Assembly (NCBI RefSeq): GCF_033958435.1 | Contig: NC_134142.1 | Span: forward strand, 101,751,001-101,815,000 | Direction of reading: 5' to 3' | DNA: 64,000 nucleotides | DNA from: Carettochelys insculpta | Lineage: Eukaryota; Chordata; Testudines; Carettochelyidae | In this document: positions 53,614-64,000 of the stretch, piece by piece | Layout of the letters: every line of letters begins with the position of its first letter | How positions within the stretch are numbered: position 1 is the first letter of the stretch | Notes under the pieces: model-generated | Database searches by the model: none | The model's input: only the letters and a program-made list of their open reading frames with translations | Told to the model about the DNA's origin: nothing | Made by a program: the position numbers and the translations under genes

Positions 53614-55759
53614 ATGTCCTCTTCAGGATTTAAAAAATGTGAGTCCTGCCGAGAGGCGTTTAAGGAGAGACAGGGAGATGCGGCTTAAAATGCTGCTTTT
53701 TGATAAGGCCCTCCAGCCAGACGTGCCGGAGCGGCCGCAGCAGGAGGGACCCTCCGGGGCCCATAAAAGGAAAGCTGCCTCCCTCACCCCATCAGCGCAA
53801 AAACGGAGGAAAGCCTCCCCAGCCCGATCCCTGCCGGCAGCAACAGCGAGCGGGACGGGAGGAGCGCGCAGCCCCCAGCCGCAGCAACAGCTGATCGGCG
53901 GCGGCACGGAGAGCCACGTGGAAGCGGCTCAGCCTCCGATAATCAGCCAGCCGCCCCGCACCGCAGGCAGGGTGGCGGCGAAACAAGCACCGGTACCGGC
54001 GGCACCGCAGGCAGCGGCACCGACCCCCGGGGAACCGGCGGTGCAGAGCGCGCAGGCACGTAGCCTGCAGGCACCGAAGAACACCGCACGTGCGGCACCG
54101 CCTTCGAGCGTGCCGAGCACGGTGCGGATGGGGCCGGGATCCCCTGTGCGTCAGGGGGCGGAGTTACCTCCTCCAGGGAGGGGGAAGGCTGCACACAAGA
54201 GGAGGCATTGCAGCCCCTCTCCGGACAGGGCTGTGGAGTTGCTTTCTCACAGCCCTCCGCTTATGTTGCAGACTCCAACCAGAAGGCAGGGGTCCCCCCT
54301 AGCCTACCCGGAGCCCCCTTCTCCATTTTTGCAACCAGCCTCACCCTGGCTGGGACCACCTTCACCCTTCCTGGGGCTTGAACCGCTGGACTATTATGCA
54401 AAATCGCTCTCTCCAGTGTCTCGACAATCTCCCTCCCCCAGACGCAGAGGGTATGCACCAAGGGAGTGGTCTAGGTCACCTTCCCAAGAACAGTGCCTAT
54501 ACTGCCATGGTCGCCCCTACCACGTGGGGCATAGACACCATCGGCAATCTACTAGGGGAAGATCCCCACAGACGATCTCGTACCCCCGAGGGCAATTGCG
54601 ACCGGGGACAGAGACTCAAGCATCTCAGGGGGGACTGGTTATGGAACCCCGAGATGTTCCCTCGCAAACCTCTAGCGAGAGGGTGTACCATCGCCACCAG
54701 GAACCGGAAGGGTCCAGAGAGACGTACCCCAGAGGTTCCTCGCTCTCCTCCCCGGACAAGGCTACGGCCCCGGGGGACGTCCATCCTCCGGACGATCTCA
54801 AACAGTTTCAAGAGCTGTTTAAGAGGGTGGCCTTCACGCAAGGCATCCAGACAGCATAGGTGCAAGAGAAACACCATAAGCTCCTCAAAAATTTGAGACC
54901 TCTGGCCTCCTCCAGAGTAGCAATACCGCTTGATGAAGCGATCTTAGAGTCCGCCACTACGATATGGCAGACCCCTGCGACTATTCCGCCTGTCCAAAAC
55001 AGAGCGGATAAGAAATACTTCGTGCCGGCGAAGGGCATGGAGTTCCTGTTCAGCCACCCACAGCCAAATTCCTTGGTGGTGGAGTCGTCGCAACAAAGAC
55101 CAAAGACATCTCAATTCAGGACAGGGGGAACAGACAAAGATGCCAAGAAGCTAGACCTGTTCGGCAGAAAGGTCTACTCCTCCTCCACTTTAACGTTGCG
55201 AATGGCAAATTACGCAGCGCACTTAGCGAACCATAATTTCGACAACTATTCCAGGTTAACCTCCCTCATGGACTCGCTTCCAGGGGACAAAAAGCCGGTG
55301 CTCAAGGCCATAGTGCAAGAAGGCTACGCGGCCTCGAGGACGGGAGTTCAGATCGCCCTGGACGTTGCGGACACAGCAGCATGTTCCACAGCAACGGCAG
55401 TGGTGATGCGAAGGGAGTCCTGGCTCCAGACTTCGGGTATACCGAGGGATCTGCAGGCGAAGATAGTTGACCTTCCCTTCGACTCGCAGAAGCTGTTTGC
55501 TGAATCAACTAACTCGGTCCTTCATTCCAGTAAAAATTCAAGAGCCACACTCAGGACCCTGGGGATTTACACCCCTCCATACACAAAGAAAAGGTACTAC
55601 CTTCAACAAAGACGGTACGAGTACCAGCAACAGCGCCCCCAGTACCACAGGGGTTACGAGCAAGGGCGACATCAACAGCACCAGCAGTACAGAACTCCCA
55701 GGCGACGTTCACAACAGAGCCGTGCGTCCTCGGGGCGGGGCCAAAGGCCACAAGTTTGA
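53614..55759 (+). pseudogene. DIRS gag-like ORF, frameshifted and interrupted
   Basis: The product would be the nucleoprotein that packages element RNA. The likely start is ATG at 53,614, giving MSSSGFKKCESC (a cysteine motif as in the N-terminal knuckle of related gag proteins), but this frame ends at 53,688. The main frame is open from about 53,639 and passes a basic Pro/Ala-rich region. It is closed by TAG at 54,857-54,859 and then continues in the same frame to 55,759. The second part holds the conserved gag block (KDAKKLDLFGRKVYSSSTL, MANYAAHLANHNFDNYSRL, KAIVQEGYAASRTGVQIALD, SWLQTSGIPRDLQAK, DSRATLRTLGIYTPP-like text) and an R/Q/Y-rich tail. The short N-terminal frame suggests an internal deletion of the knuckle region. 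Confidence 0.8.
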
Positions 55760-56876
55760 CCACAATCGCCTCCATCCTTACAGCACTGGACGATGGAGAC
55801 TGGTTCGCAGCCCTCGATTTACAAGACGCGTACTTCCACATAACTATCCATCCGGCTCACCGGCGATTCCTCCGGTTCATGGTAGGCAACGAACACTTCC
55901 AATACAAGGTCCTACCGTTTGGCCTCTCCTCGGCCCCCAGAGTCTTCACCAAGACCTTGGCAGTGGTGTCAGCCTACCTGCACAGACAGGGGGTATTTAT
56001 TTTCCTGTATCTGGACGACTGCCTGCTCAAAGGGGCCTCGAAGGGGGAGGTTCTGCGCATGATACGCGTCACAGCAAACACGTTCTCTTCGCTCGGCCTG
56101 GTTATCAATCTGGCAAAATCAAAAATAGACCCCACACAGGACATAGAGTTCATAGGGGCTCGCATAAACTCGGTTACAGCGAGAGTGTATCTACCAGAGG
56201 CTCGCTTTCGGGCCATCGGTTCCCTCGTGCAGGTCATCACCTTCAGCCCTACGGTGCTGGTCTTGACGTGCTTGTAGCTGCTGGGCCACATGGCAGCGGC
56301 GACGTTCGTAGTACAGAATGCCAGGTTACACATGTGCAGCATGCAGCACTGGCTGGCGAGTGTATACAAACCGGCAGTACACACCGTTCACAGGGTGGTG
56401 TCGCCCACAGCCGGGGTGCGCAAATCCCTACAATGGTGGGTAAACCCCAGGAACCTGCTATCAGGGGTACCCTTCCACCAGCCGCAAATATCGGTTTTTC
56501 TCACTACAGATGCCTCCCTCATAGGGTGGGGAGCGCACATGGGCGAAGAGGTGACTCAAGGACTGTGGTCACCCGTGGACCAGTCACTACACATAAATAT
56601 ACTGGAGCTCAGAGCAGTGTTCAACGCCTGCAGACACTTTCGAGACCACATACAAGGCAAAGTTGTCGGGATCAGTACAGACAATACCTCCACCATGTTT
56701 TATATAAACAGGCAAGGAGGAGCTCGATCCCGTGCCTTATGCGTGGAAGCAATCCGCTTATGGAACTGGTGCATCGCCAACAATATAATCTTGAAAGCCT
56801 CATACTTGCCGGGTGCGCACAATGTGAAGGCAGACCAGCTGAGTAGGCGTTTTGCACTCACACACGAGTGGCAGAT
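55756..56876 (+). pseudogene. DIRS reverse transcriptase and RNase H, interrupted
   Basis: The frame starts abruptly at TTIASILTALDDGDWFAALD, directly overlapping the gag stop. The finger region and the preceding LDLR-ALN-type motif of DIRS reverse transcriptases are absent, which implies a deletion at about 55,755. The palm motifs AALDLQDAYFHI and KVLPFGLSSAP and the catalytic YLDD (56,008-56,019) are intact. A TAG at 56,275-56,277 interrupts the frame shortly before LLGHMAAATFV. RNase H follows (about 56,500-56,850) with its acidic residues visible in LTTDASLIGWG, ILELRAVFNA, ISTDNTSTM and KADQLSRRF. Confidence 0.85.
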
Positions 56877-57298
56877 CCGTCCCGATCTGCTACGGCCGAT
56901 TTTTCCACGCATGGGGTTTTCCCCAAATAGATCTGTTTGCCACTCAGCACAACAAGAAGTGCCCACGATTCTGCTCCAGGGCAGGACTGGGATGGGGGTC
57001 CCTGGGGGACGCGTTTGCGATCCCGTGGAGGGGCCCCCTGCTTTATGCGTTTCCTCCCACAGTGCTGATCCACAAAGTCTTGCAGAAAGCCAGGAGGGAA
57101 AGGGCCTGGATGATCCTGATAGTCCCAACGTGGGATCGACAACACTGGTTCCCCCTACTCCTGCGCATGTCGGACCGTCCACCGATGCCTCTTCTGGTGG
57201 CGCCGGATCTGCTCACGCTAGCCCAGGGGTCCGTAGTGCACCCGCACCCCCAAGGCCTGCGACTGCAAGCGTGGTTAATCCATGGCTCAGCTCCCTAG
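56852..57298 (+). pseudogene. DIRS methyltransferase-like region, frameshifted
   Basis: After RNase H the meaningful frame shifts by one (between about 56,880 and 56,915). The new frame reads WGFPQIDLFATQHNKKCPRF, DAFAIPWRGPLLYAFPP, LIHKVLQKARRERAWMILI and VPTWDRQHWFPLLL. This matches the domain often annotated as a Dam-like N6-adenine methyltransferase in DIRS1-type elements, here with FPP at the PP position. Whether the domain is a true methyltransferase is not settled by the sequence. Confidence 0.7.
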
Positions 57299-58327
57299 AG
57301 AGCACATGCACAGTGGAAGTACAGCACGTCCTAGAAAGTAGCAGGAGGACTTCCACCAGGAAGACCTACAAGCAAAAATGGACTCGCATCACGGCTTGGT
57401 GTTCTACCAAACAGCTGGCCCCCCTTTCGGTGCCTATACCTACAATACTAGAGTATTTACTGGACCTCAAGAGAGGAGGACTCTCGCTATCCTCGTTGAA
57501 GGTCCACCTTGCCGCCATCTAGGCGTTCAGACATGAGGAGGAAGGGCACACGGTGTTCGCCCACCCTATGGTTACCAGGTTCCTCAAAGGGTTGGTAAAC
57601 CTATACCCCCCTCGGAAACCGATTCCACCTTCGTGGAACTTGGACCTGGTGCTTACCACGCTAATGGGACCACCGTTCGAGCCCTTGGCCACGGTTCCCC
57701 TCCGCCTCCTTACAGTACAGACGACCTTTCTTCTTGCAATTACGTCAGCTCGTAGGGTGAGCGAGCTCGCGGCAGTCATGGCAACGACACCCTGCACTGT
57801 TTTTTCCAAGGAGGCAGTAACCATACGGCTGCATCCAGCCTTTGTTCCCAAAGTTTCTTCCGAGTTTCACATTAACGAACCTATTGTTCTACCCTCGTTT
57901 TATCCAAAGCCTCATAACTCCAACGAAGAGGCGCGCCTACACCTCCTGGACGTGAGGAGGGTGCTAGCCTTCTACGTAGACAGGACTAAGTCCTTCCGGA
58001 AAACGGATAGACTCCTAGTCTCCCTCGCTCCCAAATCGAAAGAAGAAGGTCTCTCCTCGCAGAGCATCTCACAGCACATTGTATCCTGCATAAAAAATGT
58101 GCTACGAGCTCAAAAAGGCTCCTTTATCGGCCACTCCCAGGGCTCATTCCACTAGGGCGGTGGCGGCATCAACAACCTTTTTCAAGGGCGTTGCGTTAAA
58201 AGACATTTGCAGAGCGGCAACCTGGTCATCCTACGACACCTTCGCCAAACATTACGCCCTTCACAGGGTATTCCAAGAGGATACCCGTCTCTCTGCAGCG
58301 GTCCTCTCGGGGACAAGCTGCACATAA
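57286..58327 (+). pseudogene. DIRS tyrosine recombinase, stop plus frameshift
   Basis: The product would insert the circular DNA copy. The N-terminal core-binding part (RRTSTRKTYKQKWTRITAWC, LDLKRGGLSLSSLKVHLAAI) is followed by TAG at 57,520-57,522. The frame then continues in phase with HPMVTRFLKGLVNLYPPRKP. The first catalytic arginine is in ITSARRVSELAA. The frame ends at 58,155 after GHSQGSF. A one-base shift near 58,130 restores RAHSTRAVAAS (His-x-x-Arg) and the terminal tyrosine block WSSYDTFAKHYAL, ending at 58,327. All catalytic residues survive, but across two frames. Confidence 0.85.
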
Positions 58328-58368
58328 TCCGATTACCCACCTCCTATCTTGGGTTACTGCTGGGTAGT

Positions 58369-58470
58369 CACCTATTGTGGAGCACCCACGGGGACACTCA
58401 AAGAAGAAAGAAAAGTTACTCACCGTAGTAACGGTGGTTCTTCGAGATGTGTCCCCGTGGGTGCTCCACT
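58369..58470. repeat. DIRS internal complementary region
   Basis: The first half (from about 58,371 to 58,407) is the complement of the outer left end (CCTATTGTGGAGCACCCACG ... AAGAAGAA). The second half (58,408-58,469) is the exact complement of the outer right end (AAAGAAAAGTTACTCACCGT ... GGGTGCTCCAC). Such a region is thought to template completion of the ends during circle formation. Confidence 0.88.
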
Positions 58471-58536
58471 ACCCGCCCATCCTCCCCGCTTCGGATCTCT
58501 GTTAGTGTTTTGCAGGGGCACCCGAGGCGGTTGGTC

Positions 58537-58734
58537 GAGGAACTGGCGGGGACCGGATCGCGCACATGGCCAGGAGCGCGCAAGGGAGTGGCGCGCGCCG
58601 GCGCATGCGCGGTCCGGCAGAAACTGCTTGGAAGATCCGATCTGCGGCGCCGGGCAAGCCCGACACCTATTGTGGAGCACCCACGGGGACACATCTCGAA
58701 GAACCACCGTTACTACGGTGAGTAACTTTTCTTT
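58537..58734. repeat. DIRS right inverted terminal repeat
   Basis: It runs from GAGGAACTGGCGGGGACC to GTGAGTAACTTTTCTTT. It is the inverted copy of 53,123-53,289 with a longer outer end (about 30 bp more). Confidence 0.85.
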
Positions 58735-58739
58735 ACCAA

Positions 58740-59689
58740 GTCAAATGCCTTTGAGATGTCTAACCACTTCACATCAATACTGTTAGCTTTACCACTTGTT
58801 AAAGACAATTTTCTATATGAAAATTCTATATGAGGTTTATTAATAATTACTTTAGATGTGGTGTATGTATATACAAACCTGTACCTATATGTCTATACAT
58901 AAACATATACATACATAAACTTTTGATGTCATTCATCAGTGTGTGCAAATTTCCCAGCTTCCTGCTGACGCATTTCAGTCAACAGTACTGTAATATGCAA
59001 TTGAAATGAAAAGAAGGATTGTTAAAAGAGATGGAGGAAGAAATAAGACTATGATAGTGTGGTACCTATCATCTGTGGTATCAACCCCCACTCTGCAGTG
59101 AGTCATGTTGTTTGTGGAGCAGAGGGAGAGGAGAGGGGAATATTTATGTATTATTTTGAGTTTTTACAGCTTAATATTACATATCTGATAGCTCAGTGTC
59201 TGATTTTTGTTTGGGATGGGGACAGACTTTCTCATAAATGTTTGTATATTTCATAGCCTGGGTGCAAAATGGAATTCCCAGGTTCTGCTACAATGCAAAT
59301 AAATTTAAAAAATGGACATTTATTTCCCTCAGTGACTTCCACATAGGTTTTCCTCAGTTTTCAGATTAGAGCAAGGCTGGGGTAGCAATCACCCCCACCA
59401 ACCCAGTCCAGTTTAATAAAATCAGGATCTGTTCTTTGTGTTTCATCCACCAACATCCTCAAGCAAGTCTGGAATTAAAATTAAGCTGATGATTCTGTTG
59501 ATGATGTGTATGAAGCAGAATAGAATCCAGTTTTGCGCTATAGCTCTGTAGTACTGAGAGTCATAATATCTTGTTTTGTCAGCTAATGTGCAGGTGAGAC
59601 TCATAAAACATATTAGAAGTAGATACATCTACTAAAGATGCGCTTTAAACAGAACTGCTTTAAACATAACCACACTGTAAACAAAATAG
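58740..59689. other. Noncoding, no gene recognised
   Basis: AT-rich with TATA/CATA-rich stretches near 58,860-58,920; nothing recognised. Confidence 0.4.
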
Positions 59690-59887
59690 GAAGAAGGGTT
59701 AATTTGAAGATGGGGTTTATTTCTGAAAGAGCCCCGTCTACACTGCTTTCTTTCTTTTGAAAGAATCTCTTCCAAAAAAAATTATGCAAATTAATTGCAA
59801 GATATGTAAATCAGTGCCTCATTTGCATTTTTATTTCCCTCATTTGCATTCCTCTTTGGAAAAAGGAATGCAAGTATAGACACAGCC
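59690..59887. mobile_element. Half copy of the palindromic MITE seen at 14,567
   Basis: GGAAGAAGGGTTAATTTGAAGATGGG, CTACACTGCTTTCTTTCTTTTGAAAGAA, TATGCAAATTAATTGCAAGATATG and CATTTGCATTTTTATTTCCCTCATTT follow the right half of 14,567-14,945. The right end TAGACACAGCC is followed by TAA. The left half is absent. Confidence 0.6.
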
Positions 59888-61189
59888 TAAGAGAGCCAAT
59901 AATGATTACTGGTAGAAACCACAATCAAATTAGATTTTCCCAGTATTAAACCTAAATCTGTAAGAGTCCAGACAGGTGTGCCAACGATGCTTTCACTGGG
60001 AGGAACATGTGAAGCTAACATTTGAAAATATGCTAGAGTGGGGACATCCCACAAGCTGGGGAAAGTTTGTGTCCAATTGTTCTGTGGGCTCGCTAATGTT
60101 TGGAGTAGGGGTGCATACATGTTAGATGATAGTTTTTCACCCTTGGCTTGACTCAAAGAAGGTATTTCCATATGGCTGTTGTACCAGATTTACCCCAGTG
60201 CTTATGGAATGCTCTTTACTTGGCAACAGTCCACACTTTCCCTTTTAAGGGAAAAGGGATTGAAATTTTATCTGATCTGAGTGTTAATCTGAAGTCCCTC
60301 AGGCTTATCCCATAGCCTTTCCTACATTGCAAAAGCAGCATTGGATATGTTTTTTCAATGAGATCATTCCAAAAGCAAATGCCTTTAAAATTATATTTTA
60401 CTCATGTCTTTGAATTGGATTAAACTGGGAACACTTGCACTAAAATTTAGGGCTTGCATATTGGAGACTGCCATCCCAAGTGCTGAAGAAAAAAAAGTTT
60501 CTAACGTATACATAGACACCTAAAAATTATGTTTGAGTTACATGTTGTAGCATTGGTTGTAATGCTGAATATCATTATTATTGAACAATGTGAAAACAAT
60601 ACAAGGGACCATCCCATTCTGCTGTGTTATTCCCTGACAGCATCAGTGGACTAAACAGGGAGTTATCTGGTATTCCTGATGATATTGTTGAGGATTGTGC
60701 ACCCTGTTACCTCTGTTGGCAGTGGAGTTGGTGTAGCTCTGGTGTGTGTCGGGAGAAGCAGGATCCTAAGGAGGTTGTGCATCCTCATGCATAAAGTTGA
60801 GCTCTGTGATAGCACTTTGTATGGCTGCGTGCTGGGGTGGTGGTTGGTCTTGCATGTGGGGAGTAATGGTGGGAGCAGGACGGGAATATCTAATACTATG
60901 TGGTTCTGGATCCTTGTCCTCTCCCCTCCCCAGAAAACACGAGGGATTGAATTCTCCAACACTAGTCCGGTGCAGTGGGGTCTGGTCCTGTTCTGCAGAC
61001 TGGAAAGGAGGATGCTTCTGTTAGCCAAATTCCCTAGTATTCTCAAAGATATTGAGGCTTAGCTCTGGGGAGAGAATTTGTCCCTTTATCTCTGAAATTC
61101 AGGGCATAGAACCATTAGCCCCTTGGAGCAGGAGCTTGTCTCTTTAGATGTCTCTCATGTGAACCAAAGGAAGTATAGAAATCACACAT
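59888..61189. other. Noncoding, no gene recognised
   Basis: Two overlapping antisense frames of 127 codons (60,663-61,062) are shadows of each other and have no domain. Nothing else recognised. Confidence 0.4.
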
Positions 61190-61192
61190 TAA

Positions 61193-61874
61193 GGCTACGT
61201 CTACATGTGAAGCCTACATTGAAATAGGCTATTTCGATGAGTAACGTCTACACATCCTCCAGGGCTGGCAATGTCGATGTTCAACTTCGACGTTGCGCGG
61301 CACCACATCGAAATAGGCGCTGCGAGGGAACGTCTACACGCCAAAGTAGCACACATCGAAATAAGGGTGCCAGGCACAGCTGCAGACAGGGTCACAGGGC
61401 GGACTCAACAGCAAGCCGCTCCCTTAAAGGGCCCCTCCCAGACACAGTTGCACTAAACAACACAAGATCCACAGAGCCGACAACTGGTTGCAGACCCTGT
61501 GCCTGCAGCATGGATCCCCAGCTGCAGCAGCAGCAGCCAGAAGCCCTGGGCTAAGGGCTGCTGCCCACGGTGACCATAGAGCCCCGCAGGGGCTGGAGAG
61601 AGAGCATCTCTCAACCCCCCAGCTGATGGCCGCCGTGGAGGACCCGGCAATTTCGACGTTGCGGGACGCGGATCGTCTACATGGTCCCTACTTCGACGTT
61701 GAACATCGAAGTAGGGCGCTATTCCGATCCCCTCATGAGGTTAGCGACTTCGACGTCTCGCCGCCTAACGTCGAAGTTAACTTCGAAACAGCGCCTGACG
61801 CGTGTAGCCGCGACGGGTGCTATTTCGAAGTTAGTGCCGCTACTTCGAAGTAGCGTGCACGTGTAGACACAGCT
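61193..61874 (-). mobile_element. Harbinger deletion derivative (MITE) no. 3, 682 bp, inverted
   Basis: The ends are GGCTACGTCTACATGTG and the complement of CGTGCACGTGTAGACACAGCT; the duplication is TAA (61,190-61,192 and 61,875-61,877). Same structure and internal junction as the copy at 36,112, and very similar to it in sequence. It keeps the transposase start (ATGGATCCCCAGCTGCAGC) with a stop 14 codons on. An open frame at 61,488-61,853 is a by-product of the TCGA-rich array and recurs in the other copies. Confidence 0.9.
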
Positions 61875-61877
61875 TAA

Positions 61878-64000
61878 GAATAGTAAGGGTGGAGCAGATC
61901 TGATAATTTTCTAGTCAGTGCCAGACTAAAGGATATACTGAAATCATTTTTATTGTTTTTTTTTTTTATCTGACGTTTGGAACACAACAGGGGTAATGAG
62001 AAAATGAAGGTGTGTCTAGCTAGTGGTTCAGCTTTCTCGCTCTGATGAGAACAAAGAAGTTGTACTTTGGAAGACTCCCTCCATTGGCATCCGTTGCAAT
62101 TCATAGTGGTTAGGTTATAACAAACTGGCTCAAGTGTATGTGTGTTGCGGCCTTGAATTGCCTGGAATGTCAGAACTGCGCGTGTTTGTGTCTGGCTCAC
62201 CCTCCGATGGCCTGAAAACGGATTTATAATCCTTGGGACTGTTGGCAGTTTGTGGAGGTTTTCCTTTTGTTCCAGAGGCACAGGTAAGTGCTTTAGTCTC
62301 AGAAGGTCCTGAGTTCTAGTGGTCAGTTATAGGTGCCTTACCATTTAAGTGTCAGAACTGCGTGCACCTGTGATAATGGATTGTTACAAAGTGATACTTG
62401 ACCATACATGCACCTTGCCATCTATCAACTGGCATGAACTTAGCACTCAGGGAAGCTTATTAATATAATTGTTATGGTTCCAGAAGGGGTTACCAGTGGT
62501 TATGTCACTGCTTCTTTAACAACAGACTCAATGCCCCAATATTTTCTCTTGTTAAAATTACCCTTCTCCTGTGAGAAATGGAAAAATCAACAATTTCTGC
62601 TTTAGCATATCTTACTCGTATTTTACAAGCTACATTTGCAAAGGTGACTCTCTTGAAATTCTTTAGCTTTCTTCTAATGGCTTTTCTGTGTTGATTCACA
62701 CTTTCTCTTTTTGTTCTGGTATAGATGAGTGAAATTCCAGCAAGGCTGACTTAGTAAAAAATGAATTAGTGTGAAGAGAAACATAATTTGATCTTCTGTC
62801 TCCAGTAGTTGAGTTAGGAGCAAAAATAATGGATATAAGAGGCTGGTAAAGTTGCCAGAAGGAGCGTATGGGAGAGTGGTCCTTTTGCCAGATAGTTACC
62901 ACGGAAGTGCAAGATGTGTGTGTGTGTGTGTGAATGAGGGAGAGAGACTGAATGTAACAGTACTTCTTCTAGAGACACTAACATGCAAGGATTGGATGAG
63001 AGTAAATTAGATAGAGCTCAGGTAAGCTCTGCTGAACCTCATTCTTACCCCAACACATTGCTACACTGTGGCATTAGATGATCCGTCAGAATACGCTGGG
63101 AGACACTGGGGTGAAGCTAAGAGAAAGGCGACAGAAGGGTCTGTCTCACAGCACTGTAAGTCAGCTTGTTCTCTGTGGAACTCTTAGAGAACTAAAAGAG
63201 AAGATGTTGTCTGCCAATTACTAAGGCCAGCTGTACTGGTTAATGATTCCTCCTCTTAACTAAAACCATTGTGCACTATTATAGCTGTGCCCAGTGGGAA
63301 CTGCTCCTGCAATATATCTTGATTTTTTCCATATTAGAAAACCATGTTCTTTGGAGATTTTAAAATGACATTTTTTTCTTTTGCTGTTGCTATAGCTTCT
63401 AAAATTCTTAACAAAGGGGATGAGAGTAGTTTGCTGCATTTCATTTACATTATTATGACTCTTGTCATTGCCAACATTTTTTTAATTTTCCAGAGACAAT
63501 TCTCCAAACAAATGGGAGGAATCTGGGAGCTGCCAGACTCCTCTAGCCATAGAATAGTTGTGCGTGTATTCTGGGGAACTCCAGGCTTCTTCAATATAAA
63601 TTAGGGCCTCAAAATGTTTGAAGTTTGGATAAGTAGTTTGTGGAATCTGCATAACTAACCTGATTTAAGGAGTCCTGTTTTCCCCATCCCCCACTTTCAA
63701 TTCCTCATCACAGCTCACTCTGTCACCAGGAGTTACGGGAAGGAGATGCCCTTTTCTGTGCTCAGGGGAGTATGGCAGGTCCTTTCCTCCTAAGAGGTTT
63801 TCTGGTTGTCTCCAGAGGGGTGTAAAGCTTTTCCAGTGAGATATAAACAACATAGAACAACTCCTCTTCATGTCGAGGAGAGATGGGCTTTCCTCTCTTT
63901 TGATGAACGACAAGTGGGGCTGCCTCTAAATGAGACCCGTTTCTCTCTCCTTTCTTTGGGATTCTCCACCCCCCATTTCTCTTCTTATTGAAATTGTTCA
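61878..64000. other. Noncoding, no gene recognised
   Basis: It contains a T run at 61,960-61,968 and a (TG)n tract at about 62,916-62,932. No coding motif or transposon end is recognised to the end of the window. Confidence 0.4.

Larger units (their letters stand above)
53123..58734 (+). mobile_element. DIRS1-like tyrosine-recombinase retrotransposon, full length but mutated (about 5.6 kb)
   Basis: The element moves by reverse transcription and then recombinase-mediated insertion of a circle, so no target duplication is expected. It has inverted terminal repeats (53,123-53,289 and 58,537-58,734), and an internal complementary region (58,369-58,470) that joins complements of both outer ends, the signature of DIRS1-type elements. 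The order inside is gag-like, reverse transcriptase, RNase H, methyltransferase-like, tyrosine recombinase. Several stops, frameshifts and a deletion disable it, yet the two terminal repeats are nearly identical. Its GC-rich composition contrasts with its flanks. Confidence 0.92.

Noticed and set aside
55467..56846. Long plus-strand frame (459 codons) overlapping the DIRS reverse transcriptase
   Set aside because: It is out of frame with the palm motifs and YLDD. The biological frame is the one carrying AALDLQDAY and YLDD.
61488..61853. Open frame of 121 codons in MITE no. 3, similar to one at 36,436-36,738
   Set aside because: The similarity reflects shared MITE DNA. It runs through the palindromic subterminal array and lacks any domain, so recurrence is not evidence of a protein.
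1..64000. CRISPR array, tRNA or rRNA genes, prokaryotic operon features
   Set aside because: The window is vertebrate nuclear DNA. No regularly spaced repeats were seen, and the tRNA-like heads found belong to SINEs.

Overview
This is nuclear DNA of a vertebrate, most likely a turtle and plausibly a soft-shelled turtle. That is an inference from repeat content: abundant CR1 LINE debris, tRNA-derived core-SINEs, a DIRS1-like retrotransposon, and several Harbinger families whose ends carry GGCTACGTCTACAC-type inverted repeats. I found no exon of a host gene that I can defend. The background is AT-rich and intergenic or intronic; the only convincing coding capacity belongs to transposable elements, which form GC-rich islands.

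Layout. 1-8.9 kb: mostly unique sequence with a few old repeats. 8,879-13,471: a nearly intact autonomous PIF/Harbinger transposon with an ATT target duplication. It holds a forward three-exon Myb/SANT-like gene and a reverse two-exon DDE transposase, tail to tail. 13.6-33 kb: old repeats (CR1 on both strands, hAT-like and Tigger-like fold-backs) and three dispersed elements, one of which lies further on at 46.1 kb, that carry hammerhead-ribozyme-like cores and 9-13 bp target duplications, as expected of Penelope-like retroelements. 33.4-35.3 kb: decayed relative of the Harbinger Myb-like gene. 36-53 kb: two Harbinger MITEs made by deletion of the 8.9 kb family, smaller Harbinger-like MITEs, two hAT elements with 8-bp duplications, and SINEs. 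53,123-58,734: a complete-length but mutated DIRS1-like element (gag, reverse transcriptase, RNase H, methyltransferase-like and tyrosine-recombinase regions) with inverted terminal repeats and the diagnostic internal complementary region. 58.7-64 kb: unique sequence with one more MITE of the 8.9 kb family.

How parts work together. The Harbinger element is a two-component system: the Myb-like protein is expected to bind the TCGA-rich subterminal palindromes and recruit the DDE transposase. The MITEs at 36.1, 38.5 and 61.2 kb keep those termini and should be mobilised in trans. Several insertions are nested in older CR1 or SINE copies, which gives exact boundaries and relative ages. Protein families and mechanisms are assigned from remembered motifs; no database search was possible.
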